Shown here: positions 53,978 to 62,855 of the stretch, in pieces
Layout of the letters: each line of letters begins with the position of its first letter
Position numbering within the stretch: position 1 is the stretch's first letter
NCBI RefSeq assembly: GCF_048553715.1
Contig: NZ_JBLZNC010000006.1
Coordinates: 236,424-300,423 of the forward strand
Length of the DNA stretch: 64,000 bases
Direction of reading: 5' to 3'
Source: Sagittula sp048553715
Lineage (GTDB): Bacteria; Pseudomonadota; Alphaproteobacteria; Rhodobacterales; Rhodobacteraceae
Program-made: the position numbers and the translations under genes
The notes under the pieces: model-generated
What the model was told of the DNA's origin: nothing
Databases searched by the model: none
What the model saw: only the letters and a program-made list of their open reading frames with translations

Positions 53978-54036
53978 GGGCGCTGCCCCGTCGCAGCAAG
54001 CTGCGACTCCCCGAGGTATTTGTCCAAGGAAAAGCG
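53978..54036 (-). repeat. Intergenic repeat, copy C
   Basis: On the minus strand: CTTTTCCTTGGACAAATACC, then CGGGG, a GTCGCAG/CTGCGAC hairpin (CTTG loop) and a GGGGCAGCGCCCC hairpin. It begins right at the end of the lrp stop. It fills the convergent gap between lrp and mcl1. Confidence 0.8.
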
Positions 54037-54065
54037 AAAACGCGCGCCGTATCAGGGCGCGCGTT
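54034..54065 (-). terminator. Terminator of mcl1
   Basis: On the minus strand the stem AACGCGCGCC / GGCGCGCGTT with a 7-base loop is followed by a TTTTCGCTTTT stretch. It begins 9 bases after the mcl1 stop. Confidence 0.7.
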
Positions 54066-54074
54066 CTGCGAAGG

Positions 54075-55034
54075 TCAGGTTCCGGCGATCAGATCGGACT
54101 GTTTCACGATGACCTCGGCCTGTTTCATCGAGGCGATGTCGATCAGCTTGCCTTTGTAGGTGGTGGCGCCTTCGCCGCGGGCCTTGGCGGCTTCCATTGC
54201 CTCGAGAATGGCGCGTGCGTCTGCGATGGCCTCGTCCGTGGGGGTGAAGACCTCGTTTGCCAGAGCGATCTGTTTGGGGTGGATCGCCCATTTGCCGACC
54301 ATGCCCAGCGTGGCAGAGCGCAAGGCCTGAGCACGGTAGCCGTCATCGTCGGAGAAGTCGCCAAAGGGGCCGTCCACCGGCAGCACGCCGTGGGTGCGGC
54401 AGGCGGCGACGATGGCCGTCTGGGCCCAATGCCACGGATCGGACCAGTGCTTCTGGCCGTCGCGCAGCATGTAGTAGTTTTCCTGCGTGCCACCGATGCC
54501 GGTGGTGGCCATGCCCATGGAGGCGGCGAAATCGGCGGCGCCGAGGCTCATAGCCTCCATCCGGGGGGAGGCGGCGGCGATTTCCTCGACGTGGGCGATT
54601 CCGGCGGCGGATTCGATGATCACCTCGAAGCGGATCGGCTTTGTGCGGGCTTTGGCGCGTTCGATGGCGGTCACAAGGGCGTCGACGGCATAGATGTCGG
54701 CAGCGCAGCCCACTTTGGGAATCATGATCCGGTCGATGCGGTCACCGGCCTGTTCCAGAATGTCCACCACGTCGCGGTACCACCATGTCGTGTCGAGACC
54801 GTTGATGCGCACGGACAGGCATTTGTTGCCCCAGTCGATGTCGTTGATCGCCTGAATGGCATTGCTGCGGGCGCTGTCTTTGTCCGAGGGGGCGACAGAA
54901 TCCTCGAGATCGATGTTGATGACGTCGGCGGCGGAGCTGGCCATTTTCTCAAACAGCGCAGTGCGGGAGGCGGGCCCGAACAGTTGGCACCGGTTGGGAA
55001 CGGCGGGTGAGGGGGGCTGTAGGCGGAAAGACAT
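54075..55034 (-). CDS. mcl1: L-malyl-CoA/beta-methylmalyl-CoA lyase
   Basis: A 319-residue HpcH/CitE-type enzyme, near collinear with Mcl1 of Rhodobacter: MSFRLQP start, CQLFGPASRTALFEKMA, INIDLEDSVAP (metal Asp/Glu), SVRINGLDT and GVLPVDGPFGDFSD. It cleaves beta-methylmalyl-CoA to glyoxylate and propionyl-CoA, and malyl-CoA to acetyl-CoA and glyoxylate, in the ethylmalonyl-CoA pathway. mcd (24496) acts earlier in the same pathway. Monocistronic; the upstream region is rich in TTGCG words. Confidence 0.95.
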   Translation of the reverse strand: MSFRLQPPSPAVPNRCQLFGPASRTALFEKMASSAADVINIDLEDSVAPSDKDSARSNAIQAINDIDWGNKCLSVRINGLDTTWWYRDVVDILEQAGDRIDRIMIPKVGCAADIYAVDALVTAIERAKARTKPIRFEVIIESAAGIAHVEEIAAASPRMEAMSLGAADFAASMGMATTGIGGTQENYYMLRDGQKHWSDPWHWAQTAIVAACRTHGVLPVDGPFGDFSDDDGYRAQALRSATLGMVGKWAIHPKQIALANEVFTPTDEAIADARAILEAMEAAKARGEGATTYKGKLIDIASMKQAEVIVKQSDLIAGT

Positions 55035-55061
55035 GGCTGCGCGCTCCGTCGGGTAATGAAG

Positions 55062-55220
55062 TTGCGATTGTATTGCGATGATTGATATTTAATTACCCAT
55101 TGCTGCGCAAGCAAAATGCGCAGCGCGCGACTGCAGCATGGTCGCAGGCCGTTGCGCGGGATTCTTCGGCCAAGTGCGCCTTTTGTCGATGAATCTTGCG
55201 CATTGCGTGGTTGCGTTGCG
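55062..55220. promoter_or_regulatory. Cluster of TTGCG words between mcl1 and dgcN
   Basis: TTGCG occurs at 55062, 55073, 55152, 55196, 55203, 55211 and 55216 on the plus strand, and as CGCAA near 55104. The first two are TTGCGAT repeats 11 bases apart, one helical turn, 28-45 bases upstream of the mcl1 start. A regulator-binding region is likely; which regulator is unknown. Confidence 0.4.
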
Positions 55221-55301
55221 GTCTTTCGTATTTTCTTCGCAGGGAAATGACCCACAGTCAGAGGAAAGAGACAGACACGCTGACCCATATCGGAGGCCCC
55301 C

Positions 55302-56303
55302 ATGATCCAGACCCCGTACCTGTTGTTCCTCGGTGATGCGCCGGACCCCTTGGCCGCCAAGGTGGCGCAAGGCATCCGCGACTGGCGTCCCGACAATTGC
55401 GTCGGCCAATTCCGTATGGACGGCTGCAAGGCGGATATGAAAATCGCCGATATGACGCTGGAAGAGGCCAAGGCCGCCGGGGCCAAGACGCTGGTGATCG
55501 GCGTCGCCAACCGGGGTGGGGTGATTTCCCAAGCCTGGAAAAAGGTGCTGGTTCAGGCGCTGGAAGAGGGCTTTGATCTGGCGTCGGGCCTGCACAACCT
55601 ATTGCGCGACGAGCCTGATCTGGTGGCTGTGGCCGAGGCCTGTGGCCGGACGCTGCATGATGTGCGGGTGCCCGTGGTCGACTATCCGATCGCCGATGGT
55701 GTGAAGCGCAAGGGCAAGCGCGTGCTGGCCATCGGTACGGATTGTTCCGTGGGCAAGATGTACACCGCGCTCGCGCTGGATAAGGCGATGCGCGACAAGG
55801 GCATGAAAAGCACCTTTCGGGCGACCGGCCAGACCGGCATTCTGATCACCGGTGACGGTGTGCCGCTGGATGCTGTGATCGCTGACTTTATGGCGGGCTC
55901 TGTTGAATGGCTGACGCCTGACAACGATGAGGACCATTGGGACATTATCGAAGGTCAGGGCAGCCTGTTCCACGTGTCTTATTCCGGTGTGACGCTGGCC
56001 CTTGTGCATGGTGGGCAACCCGATGCGCTGATCCTGTGCCATGAGCCCACGCGCAGCCATATGCGTGGTCTGCCGGGGTATGCCTTGCCCAGCCTCGAGG
56101 ATGTGCGCGACATGGGGTTGGCGCTGGCCAAGGTGGCCAACCCGAATTGCCGTGTCGTCGGTGTTTCGATCAATACGCAGCACATGGGTGAGCAGGAGGC
56201 CAAGACCTACTGCGCCGATGTCGAAGCCAAGTTGGGCCTGCCCTGTGTCGACCCCTTCCGACATGGTGCGGACCGTCTGGCCGACGCTTTGGCCGCGTAT
56301 TGA
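55302..56303 (+). CDS. dgcN: DUF1611-type N-acetyltransferase DgcN
   Basis: A 333-residue protein with an N-terminal Rossmann-like domain and a P-loop-like domain (GTDCSVGKMYT at about residue 147). It matches the DgcN/DUF1611 family, which N-acetylates D-glutamate in a D-amino acid catabolic route. It is followed by an enolase-superfamily racemase gene (dgcA) with 94 bases between, as in known dgcN-dgcA pairs. The start ATG 55302 has CGGAGG upstream. Confidence 0.85.
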   Translation: MIQTPYLLFLGDAPDPLAAKVAQGIRDWRPDNCVGQFRMDGCKADMKIADMTLEEAKAAGAKTLVIGVANRGGVISQAWKKVLVQALEEGFDLASGLHNLLRDEPDLVAVAEACGRTLHDVRVPVVDYPIADGVKRKGKRVLAIGTDCSVGKMYTALALDKAMRDKGMKSTFRATGQTGILITGDGVPLDAVIADFMAGSVEWLTPDNDEDHWDIIEGQGSLFHVSYSGVTLALVHGGQPDALILCHEPTRSHMRGLPGYALPSLEDVRDMGLALAKVANPNCRVVGVSINTQHMGEQEAKTYCADVEAKLGLPCVDPFRHGADRLADALAAY

Positions 56304-56397
56304 CCGGAGCGGGGGCGGCGGCATCAGCTGGCCGCCCCCGACAGTGGCGCCTTGCCTTTCAGGGCGTTAGAACACCCCAGACACAGGGAGCAGGGCA

Positions 56398-57360
56398 ATG
56401 ATCGAAGTGACACGGGACGTTTTCCGTTTGGCGCAGGCGTTTACGATTTCGCGCGGCACGCGGACGGAGGCCAAGGTGCTGACCGTGACTGTCACGCGCG
56501 ACGGCGTCACCGGACAGGGCGAATGTGTGCCTTATGCGCGCTATGATGAGACGCTTGATAGTGTGACCGAGCAGATCCTTGGGCTTCCGTCGTCGATTTC
56601 GCGGGCACAGTTGCAGGCGGCCTTGCCAGCCGGCGCGGCGCGCAACGCGGTGGACTGCGCCCTGTGGGATCTGGAAGCGAAAGCCGCTGGCAAACCGGCG
56701 TGGGAGCTTGCCGGACTGGATGCGCCAAAGCCGGAGATCACGGCTTATACCTTGTCGCTCGACACGCCGGAGAACATGCGCATTGCGGCGCAGGAGAATG
56801 CGCACCGCCCGATGCTGAAGATCAAACTGGGCACCCCCGATGACATGCCCCGGCTGGAGGCGGTGCGCGCCGGTGCCCCCGATGCGCGGATCATCGTTGA
56901 CGCAAACGAAGGGTGGTCGGCGCAGGTCTATGCGGATCTGTGTCCGCATTTGCTGCGCCTCGGGGTGGCGATGGTGGAACAGCCTTTGCCCGCAGGTGAT
57001 GACGAGGCATTGCGCGGAATGGAGCGGCCTGTGCCGCTGTGTGCCGACGAATCCTGTCATGACAGATCCTCGCTGCCCAAGCTCAAGGGCAAGTATGACA
57101 TGGTCAACATCAAGCTCGACAAGACCGGCGGGCTGACAGAGGCGCTTGCGCTTCGGGCGCAGGCGCGCGCCGAAGGGTATCAGGTTATGGTCGGTTGCAT
57201 GGTGGGATCGTCCTTGGCGATGGCACCGGCGGTGCTGTTGGCCCAAGGGGCAGAGGTCACCGATCTGGACGGGCCGCTTTTGTTGGCCGAAGACCGCGCC
57301 ACACCGCTGACCTTTGACGCCGCCGGGGTGCACCCTGCGCAGCCTGCGTTGTGGGGATGA
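56398..57360 (+). CDS. dgcA: N-acetyl-D-glutamate racemase / dipeptide epimerase DgcA
   Basis: A 320-residue enolase-superfamily protein. Base Lys in LKIKLG (KxK), metal ligands Asp in IVDANEGW, Glu in VEQPLP and Asp in CADESC, and a Lys in NIKLDKTGG are all present, as in the Ala-D/L-Glu epimerase group. Next to dgcN it most likely racemises N-acetyl-D-glutamate. A plain dipeptide epimerase in peptidoglycan recycling is the alternative. Confidence 0.88.
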   Translation: MIEVTRDVFRLAQAFTISRGTRTEAKVLTVTVTRDGVTGQGECVPYARYDETLDSVTEQILGLPSSISRAQLQAALPAGAARNAVDCALWDLEAKAAGKPAWELAGLDAPKPEITAYTLSLDTPENMRIAAQENAHRPMLKIKLGTPDDMPRLEAVRAGAPDARIIVDANEGWSAQVYADLCPHLLRLGVAMVEQPLPAGDDEALRGMERPVPLCADESCHDRSSLPKLKGKYDMVNIKLDKTGGLTEALALRAQARAEGYQVMVGCMVGSSLAMAPAVLLAQGAEVTDLDGPLLLAEDRATPLTFDAAGVHPAQPALWG

Positions 57361-57453
57361 CCCCGCGACATGAGCTTTGCGCTTGAAATACGCGCACGGC
57401 CCCCGCTAGATCACGGCAAACCTGCTGAAACACGCTGATAGAAAGATCCGCCC

Positions 57454-58317
57454 ATGACCCGCACCGTTTACGTCAACGGAGACTACCTGCCCGAAACCGA
57501 AGCCAAGGTTTCGATCTTTGACCGCGCCTTTTTGATGGGCGATGGCGTCTATGAGGTGACCAGTGTTCTGGGCGGAAAACTGATTGATTTCGCAGGCCAT
57601 GCCAAGCGTTTGCAGCGATCCTTGGACGAGCTGGACATGCCCGCCCCCTGCACCATGGACGAGCTGCTGGAGATCCACCGCGAGCTGGTCAAGATCAACG
57701 AGATCGACGAGGGCATGGTCTATCTGCAGGTGACCCGTGGCGCGCCGGATGACCGCGATTTCGTCTTCCCCGATCCCGAAACGGTCAAGCCGACGCTGGT
57801 TTTGTTCACCCAAAGCAAGCCGGGTCTGGCGGACAGCCCTGCCGCCAAAAAGGGCATCAAGGTCATTTCCATCGAAGACGTCCGTTGGGGCCGCCGTGAC
57901 ATCAAGACAGTCCAGCTTTTGTATCCGTCGATGGGCAAGATGATGGCCAAGAAGGCCGGTGCCGATGACGCGTGGATGGTCGAGGATGGCTTTGTCACCG
58001 AAGGTACCTCGAACAACGCCTATTTCATCAAGGGCAACAAGATCGTCACCCGCGCCCTGTCCAACGACATTCTGCACGGGATCACCCGCGCGGCCGTTTT
58101 GCGCTTTGCCCGCGAGGCGCAGATGGAGGTCGAGGAACGCAATTTCACCATCGAAGAAGCGCAGCAGGCCGACGAGGCATTTATCACCTCTGCCTCGACC
58201 TTTGTGATGCCGGTGGTCGAGATCGACGGTGTCAGCCTTGGCGGCGGCACTCCGGGGCCACGCGCGGCGCGGTTGCGTGAAATCTATCTCGATGAAAGCC
58301 GCAAGGCCGCGATCTGA
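57454..58317 (+). CDS. D-amino acid aminotransferase (class IV)
   Basis: A 287-residue fold-type IV PLP aminotransferase. The PLP Lys is Lys151 in DIKTVQLLYP; EGTSNNAYF and DILHGITR are the class IV phosphate-binding motifs. The DIKTVQLL context fits D-alanine aminotransferase rather than branched-chain IlvE. It transfers amino groups between D-alanine or D-glutamate and 2-oxo acids. It follows dgcN-dgcA on the same strand, 93 bases away, so the three genes make a D-amino-acid set. Confidence 0.88.
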   Translation: MTRTVYVNGDYLPETEAKVSIFDRAFLMGDGVYEVTSVLGGKLIDFAGHAKRLQRSLDELDMPAPCTMDELLEIHRELVKINEIDEGMVYLQVTRGAPDDRDFVFPDPETVKPTLVLFTQSKPGLADSPAAKKGIKVISIEDVRWGRRDIKTVQLLYPSMGKMMAKKAGADDAWMVEDGFVTEGTSNNAYFIKGNKIVTRALSNDILHGITRAAVLRFAREAQMEVEERNFTIEEAQQADEAFITSASTFVMPVVEIDGVSLGGGTPGPRAARLREIYLDESRKAAI

Positions 58318-58327
58318 GGGCTGAGGG

Positions 58328-60358
58328 ATGCGCGATCTCTTCGCCATCCTTGCGATCATTCTGGCGGTGGTGTCGCTGGGTCTGTTCAAGGTGCCCAATG
58401 AAAACGCCCTGCTGGAATCCGGGTTGCGTGCGGAGGCGCGCGCAGCCCTGAGCCAAACCCGCCACCCGATTGATGTGGTGGCAACAGGCCGTGTGCTGAC
58501 GGCGACGGGCCGGGTCGAGACCGAAGAGGCGCGGCGCGATATTCTGTCGACCCTCGCTGCGCTGGAGGGTGTCGAGGGGGTCGAGGATGCGCTGACCCTG
58601 CTGCCCGAAATCTCTCCCTTTGTGTTGACGCTGACACGTTCCGATGCAGGCGTGCTGTCCGAAGGGCATAGCCCCGATGCAGCACTGGCACAGGCGTTGA
58701 TGGCGCCGGATCTGGCCGTTGCCTCCGGTGCGCCCGACGGGTTCGATACCGTGGCCCTAATGGTGGCAGAGATCCTGCCCGACATGCTGGATGGCACGGC
58801 CGAGCTGCGCGATCAGACGGTGACGCTGCAGGGGCAGGTGCATCTTCCCGAGGAATTGCAGGCCATCAGGGCCGCAATGGACAGCTTGCCCGAAGGGTTT
58901 TCTGCGACGGTTGAGGTCACCGCGCTGGATGATGGGCGGCCTTATGGCATGCTGGTGACGCGTGATCCGCTGCTGGGGTTGGAGGTTCGCGGGAAGGTTC
59001 CGCCTGATTTTGATGCCAAAGCGCTTGCCTCCCTTGGGGCGGCACAGTTGATGCGTCTGGATTATGCGCCCTTGCCCTTGGATCAACCGGGGTTTTTGCA
59101 AGCGTTGGACGCGGCTTTGCCGGTGTTCGCACAGATCGACGAGGGTAGCCTGACGGTGGCCCCGGATGCGGTCACATTGACCGGCGGCCCTGTCGCGCCC
59201 GAGGTCATTCGCGCCGCGCGCGAGATGGTCTTGCCGGTCGGTTTCGCGCGTCATCTGGCACTGGTGCCCGAAGATGACGGTGCGCCGCTGTCGCTTGCGC
59301 TGGCGTGGGACGGTGCTGAATTGCATGCGACGGGACGGGTGCCACGCGACTTTGCCCTGCCTGACATCACGGAACAGGTGACGGAGGACTTCGCCCGCAG
59401 CCCTTACCCGGATCTTGCGGATTGGGACGCGCCCCTGGCCGCAGGGGTGGCGGCGCTGCTGCGGCTCGATCAGGGCAGGTTGCTATTGTCCGGCGACGGA
59501 CTGGAGATCACGGGAACGGCAGCGGACCCGGGCGCGCGGGCGCTGGCCCGGCGGGCGCTGGGCGAGGCGGGTCGCTTGGACGCGGACTTGCAAGACGATG
59601 GCCGTCCTGCCGCTTTTCGGCTGGTCTATGATGCGGGGGCAGGGGGTTCGGTGTCGGGTAAATTGCCTGCGGATCTGACGACAGACGCGCTGGCCGAGGC
59701 CTTGGGCATTGACGCGCTTCGGGGGGAGCCGCACATTGCCCCGTCCGGGCGCGGGCAGGCTGTGCTGCGCGATTTGACCGGCCTTCAGCCTTGGCTAATC
59801 TATCTCGACCGGCTGACGGTCGAGGCCACGGCCGAGGGGCACCAGATTGTTGCAGAGGTGGTGCCGGGACTGCCGGTAGACACGTTGCGCACAGCGATGC
59901 GCGTGGTCCCGCGCTCCGTTGATCTGCGCGCGGCTGCGCCGCCAGCGGCGGGGACGCGTCGGATGCATGGCGTGCTGGACCAGCCACAGATTTTCACGGC
60001 TGGCCATTGGCTGCCAGAGCAGTCTATCGCATTGAATGCCGAGGGCTGCGCCACAGCGATTGCGGACACGGCTGACATTCCATTCGCGGCGGGGCGGTTC
60101 ACGCTGGGCGTTGATGCGCATTGGCCGCTCGCCGCCCTGGCGGCGGTGGTGCGCGGCTGCACGCGCTTTGCTGGTCTGTCACTGGAGATCGAGGTGGAGG
60201 CCGCAAGCGCGACCATCCCCGAGCTGAACGGACAAGTGGCGCGGCGTCGCGCGGATGCCTTGCGCTTAGCCTTGGGCGCGCGTGGTGTCGACGCTGCTGC
60301 CATCACGGCCAAGGGTGTGGCGGGCGCTAGCGATCAGATCACCTACCGCTGGCGCTAA
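58328..60358 (+). CDS. BON/OmpA-domain envelope protein
   Basis: A 676-residue protein with an N-terminal membrane anchor (about residues 4-20), at least one BON-like module (about 45-95: VEGVEDALTL), several further repeats of similar sequence, and a C-terminal OmpA-like peptidoglycan-binding region with AARRRADALRLAL-type helix (VARRRADALRLAL) near the end. It is likely anchored in the inner membrane with the bulk in the periplasm. Its role is unknown. It begins 10 bases after the aminotransferase stop. Confidence 0.75.
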   Translation: MRDLFAILAIILAVVSLGLFKVPNENALLESGLRAEARAALSQTRHPIDVVATGRVLTATGRVETEEARRDILSTLAALEGVEGVEDALTLLPEISPFVLTLTRSDAGVLSEGHSPDAALAQALMAPDLAVASGAPDGFDTVALMVAEILPDMLDGTAELRDQTVTLQGQVHLPEELQAIRAAMDSLPEGFSATVEVTALDDGRPYGMLVTRDPLLGLEVRGKVPPDFDAKALASLGAAQLMRLDYAPLPLDQPGFLQALDAALPVFAQIDEGSLTVAPDAVTLTGGPVAPEVIRAAREMVLPVGFARHLALVPEDDGAPLSLALAWDGAELHATGRVPRDFALPDITEQVTEDFARSPYPDLADWDAPLAAGVAALLRLDQGRLLLSGDGLEITGTAADPGARALARRALGEAGRLDADLQDDGRPAAFRLVYDAGAGGSVSGKLPADLTTDALAEALGIDALRGEPHIAPSGRGQAVLRDLTGLQPWLIYLDRLTVEATAEGHQIVAEVVPGLPVDTLRTAMRVVPRSVDLRAAAPPAAGTRRMHGVLDQPQIFTAGHWLPEQSIALNAEGCATAIADTADIPFAAGRFTLGVDAHWPLAALAAVVRGCTRFAGLSLEIEVEAASATIPELNGQVARRRADALRLALGARGVDAAAITAKGVAGASDQITYRWR

Positions 60359-61536
60359 GCCTGCTTGCGGATGTGGTTGGCGGCGTGCTGCCCCGCCCAA
60401 AGGCCTGTGGCCATGCTGGCAGTCAACAGATAGCCCCCCGTCGGCGCGTCCCAGTCCAGCATCTCGCCCGCGCAAAAGACCCCCGGCTTTGACCGCAGCA
60501 TCAGCCCCGCATCCAGCGCATCAAACGGGACACCCCCGGCGGTGGAAATCGCCTCGTCCATCGGGCGAGGGCCATTATGGCGCAGCGGCATAGCCTTGAG
60601 CGTGCGGGCCAAGGCGCGCGGCTCTGTTGGCAGCGGTCGGGCCATTTCCATCAACAAGGCCTGCGTGGCGGGGGACAGTTTGACCAGCTTGCGCAGGTGG
60701 TTGGACAGGCTCTGCTTGCTGCGCGGTTTTGACAGGCGCTGGCACAGCTTGTCCTCGTCCAGATCGGGCAGCAGATCGACTGTCAGTGCGGCATCTTCAC
60801 GTACGGCGGGGATGACCGGATACAGCCCGCCGCCCTCAAGACCACGGGCGGAAATGATCGCCTCGCCCCGATTGCGCAGGCCGCCTGCGTGGAAGGTCAC
60901 GTTTTTCAGCGGTGCCCCGAAATGGGGGCGCATATGCGGCGACCAGTCGACCAGAAGGCCAACATTCGACGGCTGGAACGGCGAAAGCGCGATCCCCTCC
61001 GCCCGCAGGGTTTGCGCCCACAGCCCGTCTGACCCCAACCGTGCCCAGCTTGCGCCGCCCATGGCCAGAACAGTCGCCTGTGGCGTCAAGTGTTGCGGCC
61101 CCTCAGGTGTTTCAAAGCGCAGCCCCGCGTCAGACCAGCCGGTCCAGCGCCAGCGCAGCCGACGCTCCAGCCCCATCGCGTCGAGCCGCGCCAGCCATGC
61201 ACGCAACAAAGGAGAGCCTTTCATCGCTTCCGGGAACAGCCGTCCGGTGGAGCCGGTGAAACAGGGCTGGCCCAGACCCTCGGCCCAGGCGCGGACCTGT
61301 TCTGGGCCAAACTGGTCCAGCATGGGGCGCAGATGATCGTGCGCCGCGCCAAACTGGGCGCAGAACGCGTCGTGGTTCTCGATCTTTGTCAGGTTCAGGC
61401 CGGATTTTCCCGCCATCAGGAGTTTGCGCGCAAGGGAGGGTTTGGCCTCGGCCAACAGGGTCGGGATGCCTTGGGACAAAAGCGCCTCTGCCGCCATCAG
61501 ACCAGCGGGGCCGCCGCCGATGATGACTGCGCTCAC
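60355..61536 (-). CDS. TIGR03862-type FAD-dependent oxidoreductase
   Basis: A 393-residue flavoprotein of the HI0933/BaiN-like group, TIGR03862 branch. The FAD-binding GxGxxG is at the very start (IIGGGPAGLMAAEALL), then KSGLNLT, STGRLFPEAMKG and the C-terminal AGEMLDWDAPTGGY. The reaction is unknown. GTG start at 61536 overlaps the end of the MscS gene in a GTGA junction, so the two are probably co-translated. Convergent with the OmpA-like gene, with a 4-base overlap of their ends. Confidence 0.87.
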   Translation of the reverse strand: MSAVIIGGGPAGLMAAEALLSQGIPTLLAEAKPSLARKLLMAGKSGLNLTKIENHDAFCAQFGAAHDHLRPMLDQFGPEQVRAWAEGLGQPCFTGSTGRLFPEAMKGSPLLRAWLARLDAMGLERRLRWRWTGWSDAGLRFETPEGPQHLTPQATVLAMGGASWARLGSDGLWAQTLRAEGIALSPFQPSNVGLLVDWSPHMRPHFGAPLKNVTFHAGGLRNRGEAIISARGLEGGGLYPVIPAVREDAALTVDLLPDLDEDKLCQRLSKPRSKQSLSNHLRKLVKLSPATQALLMEMARPLPTEPRALARTLKAMPLRHNGPRPMDEAISTAGGVPFDALDAGLMLRSKPGVFCAGEMLDWDAPTGGYLLTASMATGLWAGQHAANHIRKQA

Positions 61537-62855
61537 TCCGGGGCCTTTCGCAATTCCACAACGCGGTGCGGGTAGGGGATTTCGATGTTGTTGTCGCGCA
61601 GGGCATTCCAGATCAGAAAGCCCACATCGGACGAGTATTTGTGCTGCCCGTCGTCGATGCCGTTGACCCAGAATTCGACGGCGAAATCGACGCCGGAGTC
61701 GCCAAAGCCGCGCAATTCACAATCCGGCGGAAAGGGGTCGTCCAGCACGCCGGGGTGCTGGGCCACGGCCTTTTCGATAATATCGGGCACCAGATTGATG
61801 TCCGTGTTGTAGGACACCGAAAAGGGGACCTCGTAGCGGTTCGAGCTGCCCTGGTCGGAATAGTTGATCACGCGGGTGGTGATGAAATCCTCGTTCGGGA
61901 CAACGATCCAGCGGCCATCAAAGCTTTCGAGGATCATGGCGCGGGCCGTGGTCTGGACGATGGTGCCTGCCATGCCGTTGTCGAGCTCCACATAATCGCC
62001 CACCGTGGCCTGCCCTTCGAGCAGCAGGATGATGCCCGAGATATAGTTCGACGCGATCTTTTGCAGACCGAAGCCAAGACCCACACCGATGGCACCGCCC
62101 AGAACCGCGAGAGAGGTGAGCGGGATGCCCACAATGTTCATCAGCAGCAGGAAGGCGATGCCATAGATGCCCAGCTCTGCCGCTTTGACGGCAAGCTGGC
62201 GGGTGGCGGGGCGCATGTCCTCTTGTTTATGAATGTAGCTGCCGGTCTGGTCGTTGGACCAACGGCCCAACCAGAACAGGATCGAGCCTGCGATCACGCC
62301 ACGGATAATCGCCATCACGGTGAATTCGATATTTCCCAGCGCGATGGTCATCTGGTTAAGCTGCGCCGTCGCCAGATCCAGCAGCCCCAGCGTATACAGC
62401 GCCATGACCGGCAGCAGGATAAAGCGCCCCAGCGTTTTCAGGAAACCGTCGGTGATGATCTCGGACACCAGAATGCGCGCGGCCAGCAGCAAAAACACCC
62501 GTTTGCCAAAGGCGATCACGGCGCCAGAGCCGAACAGCGCGCGGGTAAATCCCTCGCCGGCCGCAGTAAACGCAAAGGCGAGAAGCGGCAGCATCAGCGG
62601 CACAAAGATTAGAACAAAGCGGCGCAGGGTCGCAAGGATCGAGCGACGGTCCGGCTCGGGGGTCAACACGCGTTCCAGCACGGGCCGCAGTTTGCGCGTC
62701 AGAAGCAGGGCGGCCACAAAGGCCAGCACCAGAAGACCGAATTGCGACCATGCGGCGGGCGACAACAGCCAGCCCTTGGCAATGTCCCAGCCCTGAATGG
62801 CATAGCCAACCGTGGTCTGGACGATTTGCGGTTGTCCGGAAAGATCGAAATTCAT
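61533..62855 (-). CDS. MscS-family mechanosensitive channel
   Basis: A 440-residue small-conductance mechanosensitive channel. Several N-terminal helices precede the MscS core: the Gly/Ala-rich pore helix AVLGGAIGVGLGFGLQKIASNYISG, then VGDYVELDN, ILESFDGRWIVVPNEDFI. It is larger than the minimal MscS because of an extra N-terminal transmembrane block. It protects against osmotic downshift. Confidence 0.92.
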   Translation of the reverse strand: MNFDLSGQPQIVQTTVGYAIQGWDIAKGWLLSPAAWSQFGLLVLAFVAALLLTRKLRPVLERVLTPEPDRRSILATLRRFVLIFVPLMLPLLAFAFTAAGEGFTRALFGSGAVIAFGKRVFLLLAARILVSEIITDGFLKTLGRFILLPVMALYTLGLLDLATAQLNQMTIALGNIEFTVMAIIRGVIAGSILFWLGRWSNDQTGSYIHKQEDMRPATRQLAVKAAELGIYGIAFLLLMNIVGIPLTSLAVLGGAIGVGLGFGLQKIASNYISGIILLLEGQATVGDYVELDNGMAGTIVQTTARAMILESFDGRWIVVPNEDFITTRVINYSDQGSSNRYEVPFSVSYNTDINLVPDIIEKAVAQHPGVLDDPFPPDCELRGFGDSGVDFAVEFWVNGIDDGQHKYSSDVGFLIWNALRDNNIEIPYPHRVVELRKAPE

